This document shows positions 42,462 through 57,429 of a DNA stretch of 64,000 bases, piece after piece. Made by a program: the position numbers and the translations under genes. The notes beneath the pieces are model-generated. The model saw only the letters and a program-made list of their open reading frames with translations. It was not told where the DNA came from and searched no databases. Source of the stretch: Tillus elongatus (Eukaryota; Arthropoda; Insecta; Coleoptera; Cleridae); assembly GCA_964006375.1 (NCBI GenBank), contig OZ023264.1, positions 10,860,225-10,924,224 of the forward strand, read 5' to 3'. Numbering within the stretch: the stretch's first letter is position 1; every line of letters starts with the position of its first letter.

Positions 42462-42554
<93 letters not shown>

Positions 42555-42688
42555 ATATACAAATTGAATCTGACCTTGGATATAGTTTCTAGGGGGTCCA
42601 ATTCGCGCTGGTTTGAAGAAATGTTTTCAAAATTCAAAATCGGGAACTCTCCATTAGTGAATTTTTGTAAAGAAAATTCGCTAATATT
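42462..42688 (+). mobile_element. HINE-like 3' half
   Basis: A (TA)n tract to 42,551, then the family 3' domain and a hairpin (TAGTGAATTTTTG / AGAAAATTCGCTA). The left half of this element is missing; M3 abuts its TA tract. It ends about 70 bp from the donor of the upstream NRF-6-like exon. Confidence 0.65.
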
Positions 42689-42760
42689 AAATTTTGCAAA
42701 TAACAATTACAAATATTATAACCAAATTACACATGCAGAAAAATAAATAGCGATACTTAC

Positions 42761-43096
42761 CCGACAAACATGATATTCGCTTCCCTTTAATTTGTAATAA
42801 ATATAACCAGCAAACATCCCAAAGAAATATGGTGTAGCTCTAGTGTGGGATTTACTGTATGTCAACTGGAAGTCTGGATGGGATTTAGGAGCAGTCAAGA
42901 AATCCCTGTAGAACAGCAACATCGGCGGTCTCTGGTATGCCACAGTTATTGCAAACGGAACGACTATGGATATTATGGTTAAAAGTAACAAGCTAGCAAA
43001 ACCAAACTTCTTCTCCTTCTTGATCAGCAGACATACTCCGATAGCTGTGATGAAGAAATGGAAGTCACATGGTAAGTACCAGGAATGAGTCATGCA
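42761..43096 (-). CDS. NRF-6-like acyltransferase, upstream exon
   Basis: An exon of 112 codons, phase 0 at both ends, with a poly-T/CAG acceptor and GTAAGT donor. It starts CMTHSWYLPCDFHFFITAIG, the family's Trp-Tyr-Leu-x-x-Asp-x-x-(F/L)-(F/Y) loop and helix. A second membrane helix follows (FGFASLLLLTIISIVVPFAI), then a lumenal loop and TRATPYFFGMFAGYIYYKLKG, the conserved R-x-x-PY-x-x-G-(L/M)-x-x-GY helix. The exons for the N-terminal domain should lie further upstream on the minus strand; I did not find them before 64 kb. Confidence 0.88.
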
Positions 43097-43499
43097 CTGA
43101 AAAAAAAAATTATAGGTGTAAATTGAGTAGTTTATTTATTCTCCAATGAAAGTACCTTCGTTAGAGAAACGACTACCAGGTCTTAAATATACTGGCTGTC
43201 TAGAAAACAAGCCGATAAACAAATACAACAAGTTTCAGAGATGATTTGACGTAAATATTCTTATTTAAAAATGCTTCCTAACGGATCTAGGGCTCTTTCA
43301 AGATGGCGCTTCAACATCAAGTCTTTTTCAAATATCTTTTGAACGCGTCCATCTAATGAGATCAAACTTGACAGGCCAATTTATCTTAATATATCTAATC
43401 GTTGATTCTATATTCTGTATTTAAAATACTTCTATAAGCGTCTCGTTTGGGGGCCAACGGACATTTTTAACCATAATTTGTTTTTACTTGATTGTTCAC

Positions 43500-43850
43500 C
43501 TTTTTGATGTCAGACTCAAAAAATCGAAGATCATAATGATGCCTATTTGTTTCTTGAACAGCCTCTATCCGAGTTTTTATAGTGGTGTACATTTTCTAGA
43601 GACCCTCTTGTCGTCTCTCCGCTTGTTGGGTGATTTGATTGGGTTCCGAGTTCTGGTTTCCAGCGACATATTATACTCCCTTCCATCTCCAACGTAACAT
43701 CTTCCGAAGTTGGCGTAATATGGGGTAAAACCAGTTACTTCGCTCTTTGCTGTTCTGGGTCCACATCTAATGGCAGCAAGTTGCTGATCCCAGTTTTTAT
43801 GAGTGTCTCCTACATAGATGGAAACCACTGTCTTGATAACACGATTGTAT
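43500..43850 (-). pseudogene. Ty3/Gypsy-type integrase fragment
   Basis: A minus-strand frame reads DTHKNWDQQLAAIRCGPRTA and then TGFTPYYANFGR. This is the end of the integrase core of Ty3/Gypsy retrotransposons, where the family has W-D-x-x-L and T-G-x-(S/T)-P-(F/Y)-x-L-x-(F/Y)-G-R. No LTR, RT or gag was found nearby. Confidence 0.55.
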
Positions 43851-44641
43851 CACTTGACTGGGTCCGGCTTGAAATTCACTACTATCCATTTCAATACCGT
43901 TGTCGTATATTAGAATTTGAAGACGTCTCATCGGTGACCTTACCCTCACATTTATTGTGAAGTGACAACACACAAATCTCTTTGTTTCCTACTAACGAAA
44001 CGAAACGAAAGACTCCATTCTTAGAAATTTTTTAGTAGTATTCTGATCAAGTAACGACTTGATCTATGTTTATGCGGAAATCTCTTTGCAACCACACGAC
44101 ATCTTCTGTTAATAATTCGATTATACTCCTCGTAAATAAAAGCTATATTCAAAAGTCGTCGCATATTTTACTCATGATATAATGACTTAGAAGAGATATG
44201 ATATTGCGCATATGCCCCGACCCCTCCTATGACGTCACGCGGTGAGTAACGTTAGAGAAGTCCAACTACACAAAGTCAGTCTCAATAAAAAGTTTCTATA
44301 CGTCAGTTTAATGCGGTTGAAGTTACGCCTAAATTGTCTTTTTCAGATAATATAGATCGCAGCACTAAATTTAATCTTTTGCTTTTTTATTACTTCCAAC
44401 TATATGCACTTAAATATTAGTAAAATACGTAATTTGTTAAGAGGTTCTGATGAAACGTCAAACCCCACTGCACGACAGCATATTATTGGTGCATTGGACT
44501 CACCACTTGACACCATGCGCGTGACAGGTCTAAAAATAGGTAGTCTGAATATCATATCTCTCGTTATTTGTATCATGTATTTTACTTATGTCGGAAGATT
44601 ACGTCTAACATTTTCATCTCCTAGGTATAACAAGAAAACAT
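43830..44641. other. No recognised gene
   Basis: A 92-codon frame at 44,404-44,682 runs into the following mobile element and has no recognisable domain, so I do not call it a gene. Confidence 0.4.
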
Positions 44642-46938
<2,297 letters not shown>

Positions 46939-47458
46939 AAGTACATGAACTAACGTTATAAAATATAGGAGATTATATTTAAAATAAGAGAGTTATTAGG
47001 TTTTAAAGTTGTCACGATTGACCGGTCTATTTCGGACACCCTGTCTAACTTGTACTAGCTTTAGTAAATTTCAAATATTTTGTGGCATTTTAGAATTTGC
47101 ACTTTAAAATTTCAACTCTTCAGGTTGAAAAATAAGAGACATACAAGTGTGTAAATTTGACAATGTTTTTAAAGAAATTTTTGAAAAAAGTCAAATATGT
47201 CGAAAATGGTTGAGAAAAATGACATAACATGTTAGTGAAACCTACCATAAAATTTGACGGTCAATCTAAATCCGTAATAAAAATACCATTTTCTATTTTA
47301 AATAAGAAAGTTGACGTCTAATTCCGCTACAATCGGAAGTCCCATACCAACGTCAATATTTTCAGTAAACTGGAAATGTTGAGGTACCCAAGTGCTTGAA
47401 TTTTCAGAAGTCAATTGTGAGCCGTACTCCAGAAACGACTAATGGAAAATCTACGTGG

Positions 47459-47461
<3 letters not shown>
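46939..47461. other. No recognised gene
   Basis: AT-rich sequence without a supported exon or repeat boundary. Confidence 0.4.
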
Positions 47462-47534
<73 letters not shown>

Positions 47535-47588
47535 TTAGAGTATATATATATATATAGAGTTAACAAATACAATATTTACAGTTCTGCC

Positions 47589-47660
<72 letters not shown>
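47462..47660. repeat. Two (TA)n tracts split by a 60-bp insert
   Basis: TA runs at 47,462-47,530 and 47,590-47,660 are separated by unique sequence that contains TATAGAGTTA twice. The flanks do not show HINE-like domains. Confidence 0.85.
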
Positions 47661-47665
<5 letters not shown>

Positions 47666-47835
47666 AAATTTAGTTTAACACGACAGGCCCCTAAAATATT
47701 CATATAGGTACTTACATTATTTTATATTATTTGCTGGAAACACGGCAGCGTATTTGTTTTGTTCATAACATGACATGCTTAAATAGGTTACACCTAATAT
47801 TTATCATTGTATTATACCATTTGCATTCACAAACA

Positions 47836-47875
47836 ATTCTGGACGCAGCGATTGCGTTATGATTTCCATTGCAAC
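47836..47875 (+). mobile_element. HINE-like 5'-end fragment
   Basis: Only the terminus is present (TTCTGGACGCAGCGATTGCG, then TTATG). Confidence 0.4.
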
Positions 47876-48194
47876 AAAAAAAATATGACAAATATAGAAT
47901 GTCTTAGTATAAGATCTATTTTACGACTTGCCAGAAATATTACCTTACTTAAATATGCTCCTGTTTGTTAACAAGATTTGAACATGATAGAAAAACGTAA
48001 GGAGAGTGATCCATAGAGAGAGTGGGAGTTTTAAGTTTTTGCCCCGAAAAATTAAAGATCCGAGGCTGGTTTCAGGAACCTAATTAACACTCCGTTAAAA
48101 ATATATTGAATTGGTCAATTAGTATATTTATTTTATTTAGTATATTTATTTACATGAATCATATATTGTGTCTTACCAAGTAAGCTGAAGCTTG

Positions 48195-49893
<1,699 letters not shown>

Positions 49894-49984
49894 GAAGCTT
49901 GTGCTTATATATAACACAATCTTCAATTTTCATAAAAATCCTAAATAGAGATTACTGTCAAACACTTTTATCTTTGTTTGTAAG

Positions 49985-50266
49985 GGTACAAAACATCCCA
50001 ACGGTGCGAACTGGTTCAAGTTCAGAGGAAGAGCTCAAAGAGGTTGAACAAGGCATACAGGATGTAAATCTAGAAAGTACCGCTGATGAAGTTAATTCAA
50101 ATGGTCATCAAATTAGTTTGCAAACAGAAGTTAATACTAAGGAAGTTGGAGAGGTTTCAAGCGAAGTCAAAGAAGATGATAATGAAGAAGCCACTGATTC
50201 AGAAAGTGAAAACGAATCAAAGTATCCAGATACTCAGATAAAGATACAACATTTTCAGGGAACCAA
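49985..50266 (+). CDS. Acidic internal exon of an unrecognised gene
   Basis: A 282-nt open segment between a pyrimidine-rich acceptor (TTTGTTTGTAAG) and a GTAAGT donor. The frame leaves one nt before the first full codon and two at the end. The peptide is strongly acidic and Ser/Thr-rich, with runs such as SSSEEELKEVEQ, SSEVKEDDNEEATDSES and KIQHFQGTK. It looks like a disordered region. I found no partner exons and do not recognise the protein. It could be a decayed exon, although it contains no stop. Confidence 0.45.
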
Positions 50267-50950
50267 GTAAGTATCTCTGATCTTTGCATTGGAATTTGTC
50301 AAAATTATAGACACAGACGTAGAGACGTATTTCTCCGGTTTCACAAATGTTTGTTTTCCTTTCTGCAACCAGCAATAACTAGTATGTGTCAACCGTTTCA
50401 CCACGTTAGGTCAATAACAATCAGTTAATAGAATTATATAATTTAAGCTTTTCATACAATATTGTGATAAAGTTTAAGTACTGTGCATAAAACAATGGAT
50501 ACGAAAATTAGTTCAACTACTTTTCACTGTTAATATTATTATAATACCGAAAAACAGATAGAGGAACAATCATATAATCCCATAGTCAGTAGTAGGTTTG
50601 TCTGTGAGTGGGCTATACCGGTCCCTCTAGTCCCCTACTAGTCAGTGGTAAGGAGTCTAGCTTATATTTATGACATAAAAATCAACACAGCCAATTAATA
50701 TGGATGCAATACAAATATAATAAAAAAATGTGTCCTAAAATAAGTTAATTGTCTTTGTATTAATCACAGACAAGGGCATATTCCATTTATTAAAGACATG
50801 GTTGTTAAGTAAATTTTGGCAGCAATGAACATTAAATATTTCTCTGCAAGGCTGGAAATCATGTCCCTGGGGGGAGGGGGGGGGGGGTGTATCTATTCAA
50901 ATTTAACATAGGCATGCCTTTGAGTGGAACACCTATAAAGCTATCTAACT
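50267..50950. other. No recognised gene; G-run
   Basis: Presumed intronic or intergenic sequence. A purine run, mostly G, lies at 50,870-50,889 just before the LINE-J1 copy. Confidence 0.4.
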
Positions 50951-52262
50951 GCTCGTGTACAACCCGTCCCCAAGAAAGGATCTAAAGCGCTTCCTAGCAA
51001 CTACAGGCCTATTTCTCTCCTTTCAGTCGTCTCTAAAGTGATGGAAAAGTATATAAACACCGAATTACTAAAATTTCTTGAAAAACACAGTCTAATCCAC
51101 GACATGCAGTATGGATTCCGTCAGCGCAGATTAACTCCTGACCTCCTTTCCTTTGTCACCCATTCTTGGAGCAAGTTTATGAAACAACACGGTAAATCCC
51201 AGATCCCTGGACAGCAAATTTCCTCTCCAACTGGAGCATTTCTGTTGTCGTGGATGGCCATTCCACGAAACTGTATCCAATTATTGCAGGAGTCCCTCAA
51301 GGTTCAGCTTAACCCCTACTTTGTTTCTTCTCCACATCAATGACCTCTCTAGCACATCCAACCCAGTTCACAGTTACGCGGATGACAGCACCCTCCACTC
51401 AAATATACAATATTATAAGCTTGTCTCTGTAGCCCAATTAGATGAGGATCTCAGATTCATGGAGGGTTCTATCTCTGTGGATCTCCAAAAAATATTAGAC
51501 TGGGGAAGTAAAAATCTTGTACAATTCAACTCCATCAAATCTCAGTCTTGCCTTCTAGACCCATCACAATGAACAACCAAGTTATTCAAAGTAATGAATC
51601 CTTTTGACTTGTTGGCATTTCTGTGGATCGAAATCTCAATTGGCACCAGCATGTCACATCAATTGCAGAAGCGGCTGCTAAGATATTAGGTTTCCTCTTC
51701 CGGGCTCGCAAATACTTTTCACCAGCTAATCTCTATACCTTATATACTTCACAAATAAGGCCAAACCTCTAATACTGCTCCCACATCTGGGGTGCCGCTG
51801 TCGCTTATACACTCGCTATCCTGGACTCCATTCAGAAGAGAGCCATATGTCTCATCGGTGACCCTACCCTGACCCAAAGGCTGCCATCCCTTACCCACTG
51901 ACGTGGGCTCTCTCTCTCTTTTATAGATATCTGCATGGGCACTGCTCACAGGAGCTTTCTTCCATGGTTCCTCCACCTGCTGCCCCCAACAGATCTACCA
52001 GGGAAACAGAGCGAATGCACCCTTTTACTGTCCAGGTCACCAGACATAGAACATCTTGTTATGCCCGCTCTTTTGTCCCAAAGACTTCCAAGTTGTGGAA
52101 TTGCTTGCCGGCACATGTTTTTCCTTTCCTCCGAACCTCCAAACCCTCAAGTTCAGTATTAACAAAAGTTGTCTCTTTCATCCTTGTCGCCACCCACGGT
52201 ACGATAGTATTTAGGCTGTGAGCTCTAGTGGTGTGTTGTTGAAATAAATGAAGAAAAAAAAA
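50951..52262 (+). mobile_element. LINE-J1 copy with internal deletion
   Basis: It enters in the RT (SNYRPISLLSVVSKVMEKYI in a broken frame). A deletion near 51,202 removes the catalytic A block. It continues through FLLHINDL, YADDSTLHSN and the C-terminal tail (SFVPKTSKLWNCLPAHVFP), ending in the shared GTGTTGTTGAAATAAATGAA tail. The left part of the receptor paralogue's upstream region follows directly. Confidence 0.75.
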
Positions 52263-52614
52263 TGATAAAAGATAGGTCGTCATCTCAGCTGTAACCATTC
52301 TTAACGCCAATAACCAAAGATGTCAACAGGGTACCATTACAAAGACAACAATATTAAAGGTAAATTTTAATTTAGCTATAAAAAAATATTTTATTTCTAC
52401 GAAAAAGGTCAGTTTCATTGATAAAATATTTAGGAAGTTGGAGAAAAAACTAATCATAGTAGAGGATACATTATTTAATTAGTTTCTTGGTCACATATAT
52501 CATTCGTTAGCGTTACAGATATCAATTAAAATAGCGTTGCAGCCCCCCAAAAAAAACATGCTTCTATATTATTTTCACACCTAATTTTATTAACAAACAA
52601 TAGATAAAAAAACT

Positions 52615-53288
52615 CTGGACGCAGCAAGTGCGTTATGGCAGTAAATTTTCATAAAAATGTTTTTATTGCAAATATGTGTTTTCTTTTTAAGAAAGCAGGC
52701 ATCAATTTTGGTTACCAGTATAACCTATATAGTAAAAACAATGTGCCATGTTTCATAAAAATAACTTTATTGTGTGAAAATGTACAAAAATTTCCAAAAG
52801 TAAACTTAAAGTGTTCCCGGAAAAACTCGTTTCTTGGTCAACCTTATAGATTAATAGCAAATTGGGCTATTCAAATATGAAGCATTTGATCAAAATTCGC
52901 TACCATAACGCACTTGCTGCATCCAGAATTTATTTTCTCACAAACATGCATTATATTTCGATGGAAAATACAAAAATGCAATAACATAAGGCGGATTAGA
53001 TTCAAGTTATTTGCCTAAATGTTGCCGATTTTGACGTTTTGAGGAAAACCCCAATTTTTTTTTAATGCCTACAACTTTTTTGTCTTTTGACCTACACAGC
53101 TAAATTTTGGTAGATAACTTACCTATAAGGGTCTAAACCCGCGTACTAAATTTGGTTGCCCTTACTTTGTTAATTCCGGAGATATGAATTTTTTTCAAAA
53201 GAAAATACAAAATTTTCCGGGAAATTTTTTCAAAATTCAAAAGTCGAGATCTCCTCATTAGTGAATTTTTTTAAGAAAATTCACTAAA
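52615..53288 (+). mobile_element. HINE-like element at the pseudogene's start codon
   Basis: Starts CTCTGGACGCAGCAAGTGCG. The long-form module is present with its inverted inner copy near 52,926. The core jumps by deletion straight to the 3' domain, with no TA tract, and ends AAAATTCACTAAAA two bases before the ATG. Comparison with the intact paralogue (57,427-57,432) shows the empty site. Confidence 0.8.
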
Positions 53289-53584
53289 AATGTATTTACA
53301 TACCACATGTATTATCTTACTAATGTTGGTAATATTATTAACGATAAATGCTATTGAAATAATTGTAAATGATAATCGTAATCTTACAAAATGCACTACA
53401 GACATTTTTCTTAAATTGGCCACAGAAAATACTGCTATTCTCATTAACGAAAAGAGCCCCGTCTGATATTGAATGTATGATGACAACTTTGTAAAAACAA
53501 TTCTGGCGGAAGATATAGCTATATTGCAATTAGGCATAGAATCAAGTGAACCGATTATTAGAATTCGATAATATTAACAGCCTC

Positions 53585-55447
53585 GTGTGTTTCAATTTTT
53601 TTATTTCAACAACACACCACAAGGGCTCACAGCATAAATACTATCATACCGTGGGTGTCGACAAGGAGGAAAGCGGCAACTTGTTAATTCTGGACTTGAA
53701 GGTTTGGAGGTTCGGAGAAGAAGGAAAAACATGTGTCGGCAAGGAATTCCACAACTTGGAAGTCCTCAGGGCAAAAGAGCGGGTATAACAAGATTCTATG
53801 TCTGGTGATCTGGACAGTAAAATGATGCATTCGCTCTGTTCCCCTCGTAGATCTGTTGGGTGCAACAGGTGGAGGAACTATGGAAGAAGCTCCTCTGACC
53901 AGTGCAGATATCTATAAAAAAGAGAGAGGTCACCAACGGCACGTCGGTGGGCAAGGGATGGCAGCCTTTAGGTGAGGGTAGGGTCACCGATGAGACATAT
54001 AGCTTCTTCTGAATGGAGTCCATGATAGCGAATGTATAAGCGGCAGCGGTACCCCAGATGTGGGAGCAGTATTAGAGATTTGGCCTTATTTGTGAAGTAT
54101 ATAAGGTATAGAGATTAGCTGGTGAAAAGTATTTGCAAGCCCGGAAGAAGAAACCTAATTTCTTAGCAGCCGCTTCTGCAATTGATGTGACATGTTGGTG
54201 CCAATTGATATTTCGATCCACAGAAATGCCAACAAGTGAAAGGGACTCATTACTTTGAATAACTTGATTGTTCATTGTGATGGGTCTAGGGCTGGTGAAT
54301 CTCTTATGAGATAGAAAGCAAGACTGAGATTTGGTGTAGTTAAATTGTACAAGATTTCTACTTCCCCAGTCTAATATTTTTTGGAGATCCACAGAGACAG
54401 AACCCTCCATGAGTCTGCGATCCTCATCTAATTGGGCTAAAGAGACAGGCTTAGAATATTGTATATTTGAGTGGAGGGTGCTGTCATCCGCTTAACTGTG
54501 AACTGGGTTGGATGTGCTAGAGAGGAGGTCATTGATGTGGAGAAGAAACAAAGTAGGGGCTAAAGCTGAACCTTGAGGGACTCGTGCATTAATTGGATAC
54601 CGTTTAGAGGAATGGCCCCCCACGACAACAGAAATGCGCCGGTTGGAGAGGAAATTTGCTGTCCAGGTACAGAGTTTTGGTTGTAGGCCATAGGCCGGAA
54701 GTTTATTAAGCAGCGTTGCGTGCCAGACCTGGTCGTATGCTTTGGATATGTCTAGAGAGACAATGTGGGATTCACCGTGTAGTTCCATAGACTTGCTCCA
54801 AGAATGGGTGACAAAGGAAATGAGGTCGTCAGTTGATCTGCGCTGATGGAATCCATACTGCCTGTCGGGGATTTGACTGTGTTTTTCAAGAAATTTGAAT
54901 AATTCGGTGTTTATATACTTTTCCATCACTTTAGAGACAACTGAAAGGAGAACAATAGTCATGTAGTTGCTAGGAAGCACTTTAGATAATTTATTGGGGA
55001 CAGGTTGTAATCGAGCAGTTTTCCAGTTACTAGGAAATATGCCTCTATCGCAAGATGTCTAAAACAGATGAGTCAGGACAGGAGCAAGTTCTGGTGCATT
55101 TTTTGAGAACAATTGCTTGGATCTCGTCAAGGCCAGAGGCTTTCCTGGTATTAAGAGAAGAGAGCATCTTTCGTACCTTTTTAGTCTTCAAAATGATATC
55201 CGTCTTTTTATGCGCGAAATTGGGGACTGTTGGTGCTTGAACATTTGTAGGTGGGTTGAGAGTAGAATTTCCGGCGAACGAGACAAAAAGTTCAGCCTTG
55301 CCCAGGGCGGTAGAATAAATTTCATCCCCTGAAACAAGAGGTGGAAACGTGCTCTTGAAGAAATTATTCCCAATAGATTTAGTAAGAGTCCAGAGGGGTT
55401 TGCTACCATTGGAGCTTGGGAGGACTTTGTTAATGGTTAAATCAAAT
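53585..55447 (-). mobile_element. LINE-J1 copy, 5' part fused to a Gbeta5 exon
   Basis: Minus-strand J1 copy: from NKVLPSSNGSKPLWTL near 55,430, through RT pieces (SLDISKAYDQVWH, RVPQGSALAPTLFLLHINDL), the C-terminal tail, and the 3' end at 53,585. The flanking direct repeat attaacagcct lies at 53,573-53,583 and 55,660-55,670. The second copy sits beyond the Gbeta5 exon, so the inserted unit is 53,585-55,660 and includes that exon. Confidence 0.75.
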
Positions 55448-55471
55448 CTTTTCTGTCTAAACAATACTTAC

Positions 55472-55640
55472 ACCAGATACAAAAGTATTTCCAGTCTCTG
55501 ATGGGGCCAAATCTATTGACATGACATAAGCTGAATGTCCATGGAAGCTCTGTAGAAGCTGCCCAGATTCTACATCCCACAATGCGCATGTTGAGTCTCC
55601 ACTGCCAGTTAAAATCTGCTGATCAGCACGCCTCTGCCCT
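55472..55640 (-). pseudogene. Gbeta5: G-protein beta 5 exon, LINE-transduced
   Basis: The minus strand reads [20 protein letters not shown], then [20 protein letters not shown] and [11 protein letters not shown], followed by a GTAAGT donor at 55,471. This is one WD-repeat stretch of the G-protein beta subunit 5, which pairs with R7-type RGS proteins. The peptide is fully conserved in character and has no stop. Upstream, the frame meets stops within 15 codons (at 55,645-55,655), so the exon start is near 55,640 or the copy is truncated. No other Gbeta5 exon was found. The position inside a LINE's target duplication points to a transduced copy. Confidence 0.75.
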
Positions 55641-55945
55641 TAGACTTATGTCTCTTGGCATTAACAGCCTTAAATCTACAATCCACGTTTTCAGGCAAAA
55701 AGAAGCATGGAACCCAGAAAGGAAATTCATTATTCTACCTAGACTTTTCAACATATCCTTGCCACAATTTGTAGCAACATTATTAGAAAAAAACTGTTTA
55801 ACTTTCTTATTATACTACAAACACAAGAGACTTCTAGAATTAATACGTTTTGATGGTCACATCATGAAAAGACATGGTGACACATGATGTTGACAATGTA
55901 GAATATGTCGGGCACTGTGATGAGGTATCCTTAAGCATTAGAAAG

Positions 55946-56151
55946 CGCCTCCGTGGCCGTGCGGGAAAATCGATTAAGACTTTTCAATACGGACCCGGGG
56001 GACGACGGTTCGAGACTCACCGGCGGCGGATGATTTTTCAAATCACTGTCGTCATTGAGATCGAGCTTAAGGTCGAGGGTAGGTTAGTTTAGATGAGCAA
56101 AAAGGGTCAGCAATGGCCTATTTGCCAGTAAGCATCTTACCTTTACCTTTT
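55946..56151 (+). mobile_element. tRNA-derived SINE with 14-bp TSD
   Basis: A 206-bp insert flanked by ttaagcattagaaa (55,932-55,945 and 56,152-56,165, within one base). The head has a tRNA-like A region (GTGGCCGTGCGG) and a B-box-like GGTTCGAGACTC. The tail ends in TTACC/TTACCTTT repeats instead of poly-A. It splits the receptor pseudogene in what was VSIRN. Confidence 0.75.
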
Positions 56152-56337
56152 AAGCATTAGAAATTATTATTTTGTTGTATGCTTTTACCCTGTAATTGGT
56201 TATAACTGTTGGGTAAATAAATAAATAAAAATTAAATAAATAAACTGTAACAAAAAATAATAACTACCGGACATAGAGAATCAAGGTTGCGATGAAAAGA
56301 CGATATCACCTTTAGACCGTGCTTATAATTAAGAACT

Positions 56338-56905
<568 letters not shown>

Positions 56906-57079
56906 ATATACATATAAGGTAATATGGGTCTCAGAGGATCCAATTCACACTCTTTTACAAATATCTTGAATTTCGATGACCTAATAAGAGGGTCGCCATG
57001 TCTTTGTTTATAATTTGAATGCATATAAATAAATAAATAAGGCCGTAAAAATTCTAGAGGTGCGTTTTTAAACAAAAAT

Positions 57080-57427
57080 GAGTATCATCTAAGCTATAAT
57101 GATTCATACCGTTAATAACAAAAGATTTCGACCGGTGGCCATTTCAAAGAACACAATAAAATAAAAAATAAAACGTACACTAAACATTGCCATAAAAAAC
57201 TATTTTATTGCTATAAAAAAAGTTCCGTCTTGCCAATCAAATATTTGGAACAGGTAAAGCTAATTATATTAAAGGATACATTACTAGATTAGTTACTTGC
57301 TCACATATATCATTTCTTCGTGTTACACCCACCAATTAAAATAGTCATGAAACTAAATAAATAACCCTGCATAGAGATCATTTTAACACGATCCTTTTAC
57401 CGAACTTTATTAACAAACAATAGATAT
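57080..57427 (+). promoter_or_regulatory. Duplicated upstream region of the receptor
   Basis: This stretch aligns over its length with 52,263-52,611, upstream of the pseudogene (shared words include GGATACATTA, TCACATATATCATT, CAATTAAAATAG and ACAAACAATAGATA). The duplication therefore included the proximal promoter. No core promoter element is unambiguous. Confidence 0.55.
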
Positions 57428-57429
57428 AC

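Larger units (their letters stand above)
52263..56230 (+). pseudogene. Ionotropic receptor paralogue, wrecked pseudogene
   Basis: A tandem copy of the receptor at 57.4 kb. It has an upstream region (52,263-52,611, matching 57,080-57,427), a HINE-like insertion (52,615-53,288) at the ATG, the first 98 codons or so from ATG 53,290, a small deletion with frameshift near 53,550, a composite LINE insertion (53,585-55,660), further receptor sequence (55,661-55,945) and a SINE. The first part has TGA stops at 53,464-53,466 and 53,470-53,472. The first of these is at the same codon as the single UGA in the 57.4-kb copy. Confidence 0.8.

Noticed and set aside
53271..53537. Minus-strand frames over the receptor pseudogene
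   Set aside because: They are antisense shadows of sequence that aligns to the plus-strand receptor.
55472..55640. Resident Gbeta5 gene
   Set aside because: Only one exon is visible, it lies within the target duplication of a LINE insertion that splits a receptor pseudogene, and stops precede it in frame; a transduced copy explains this better.
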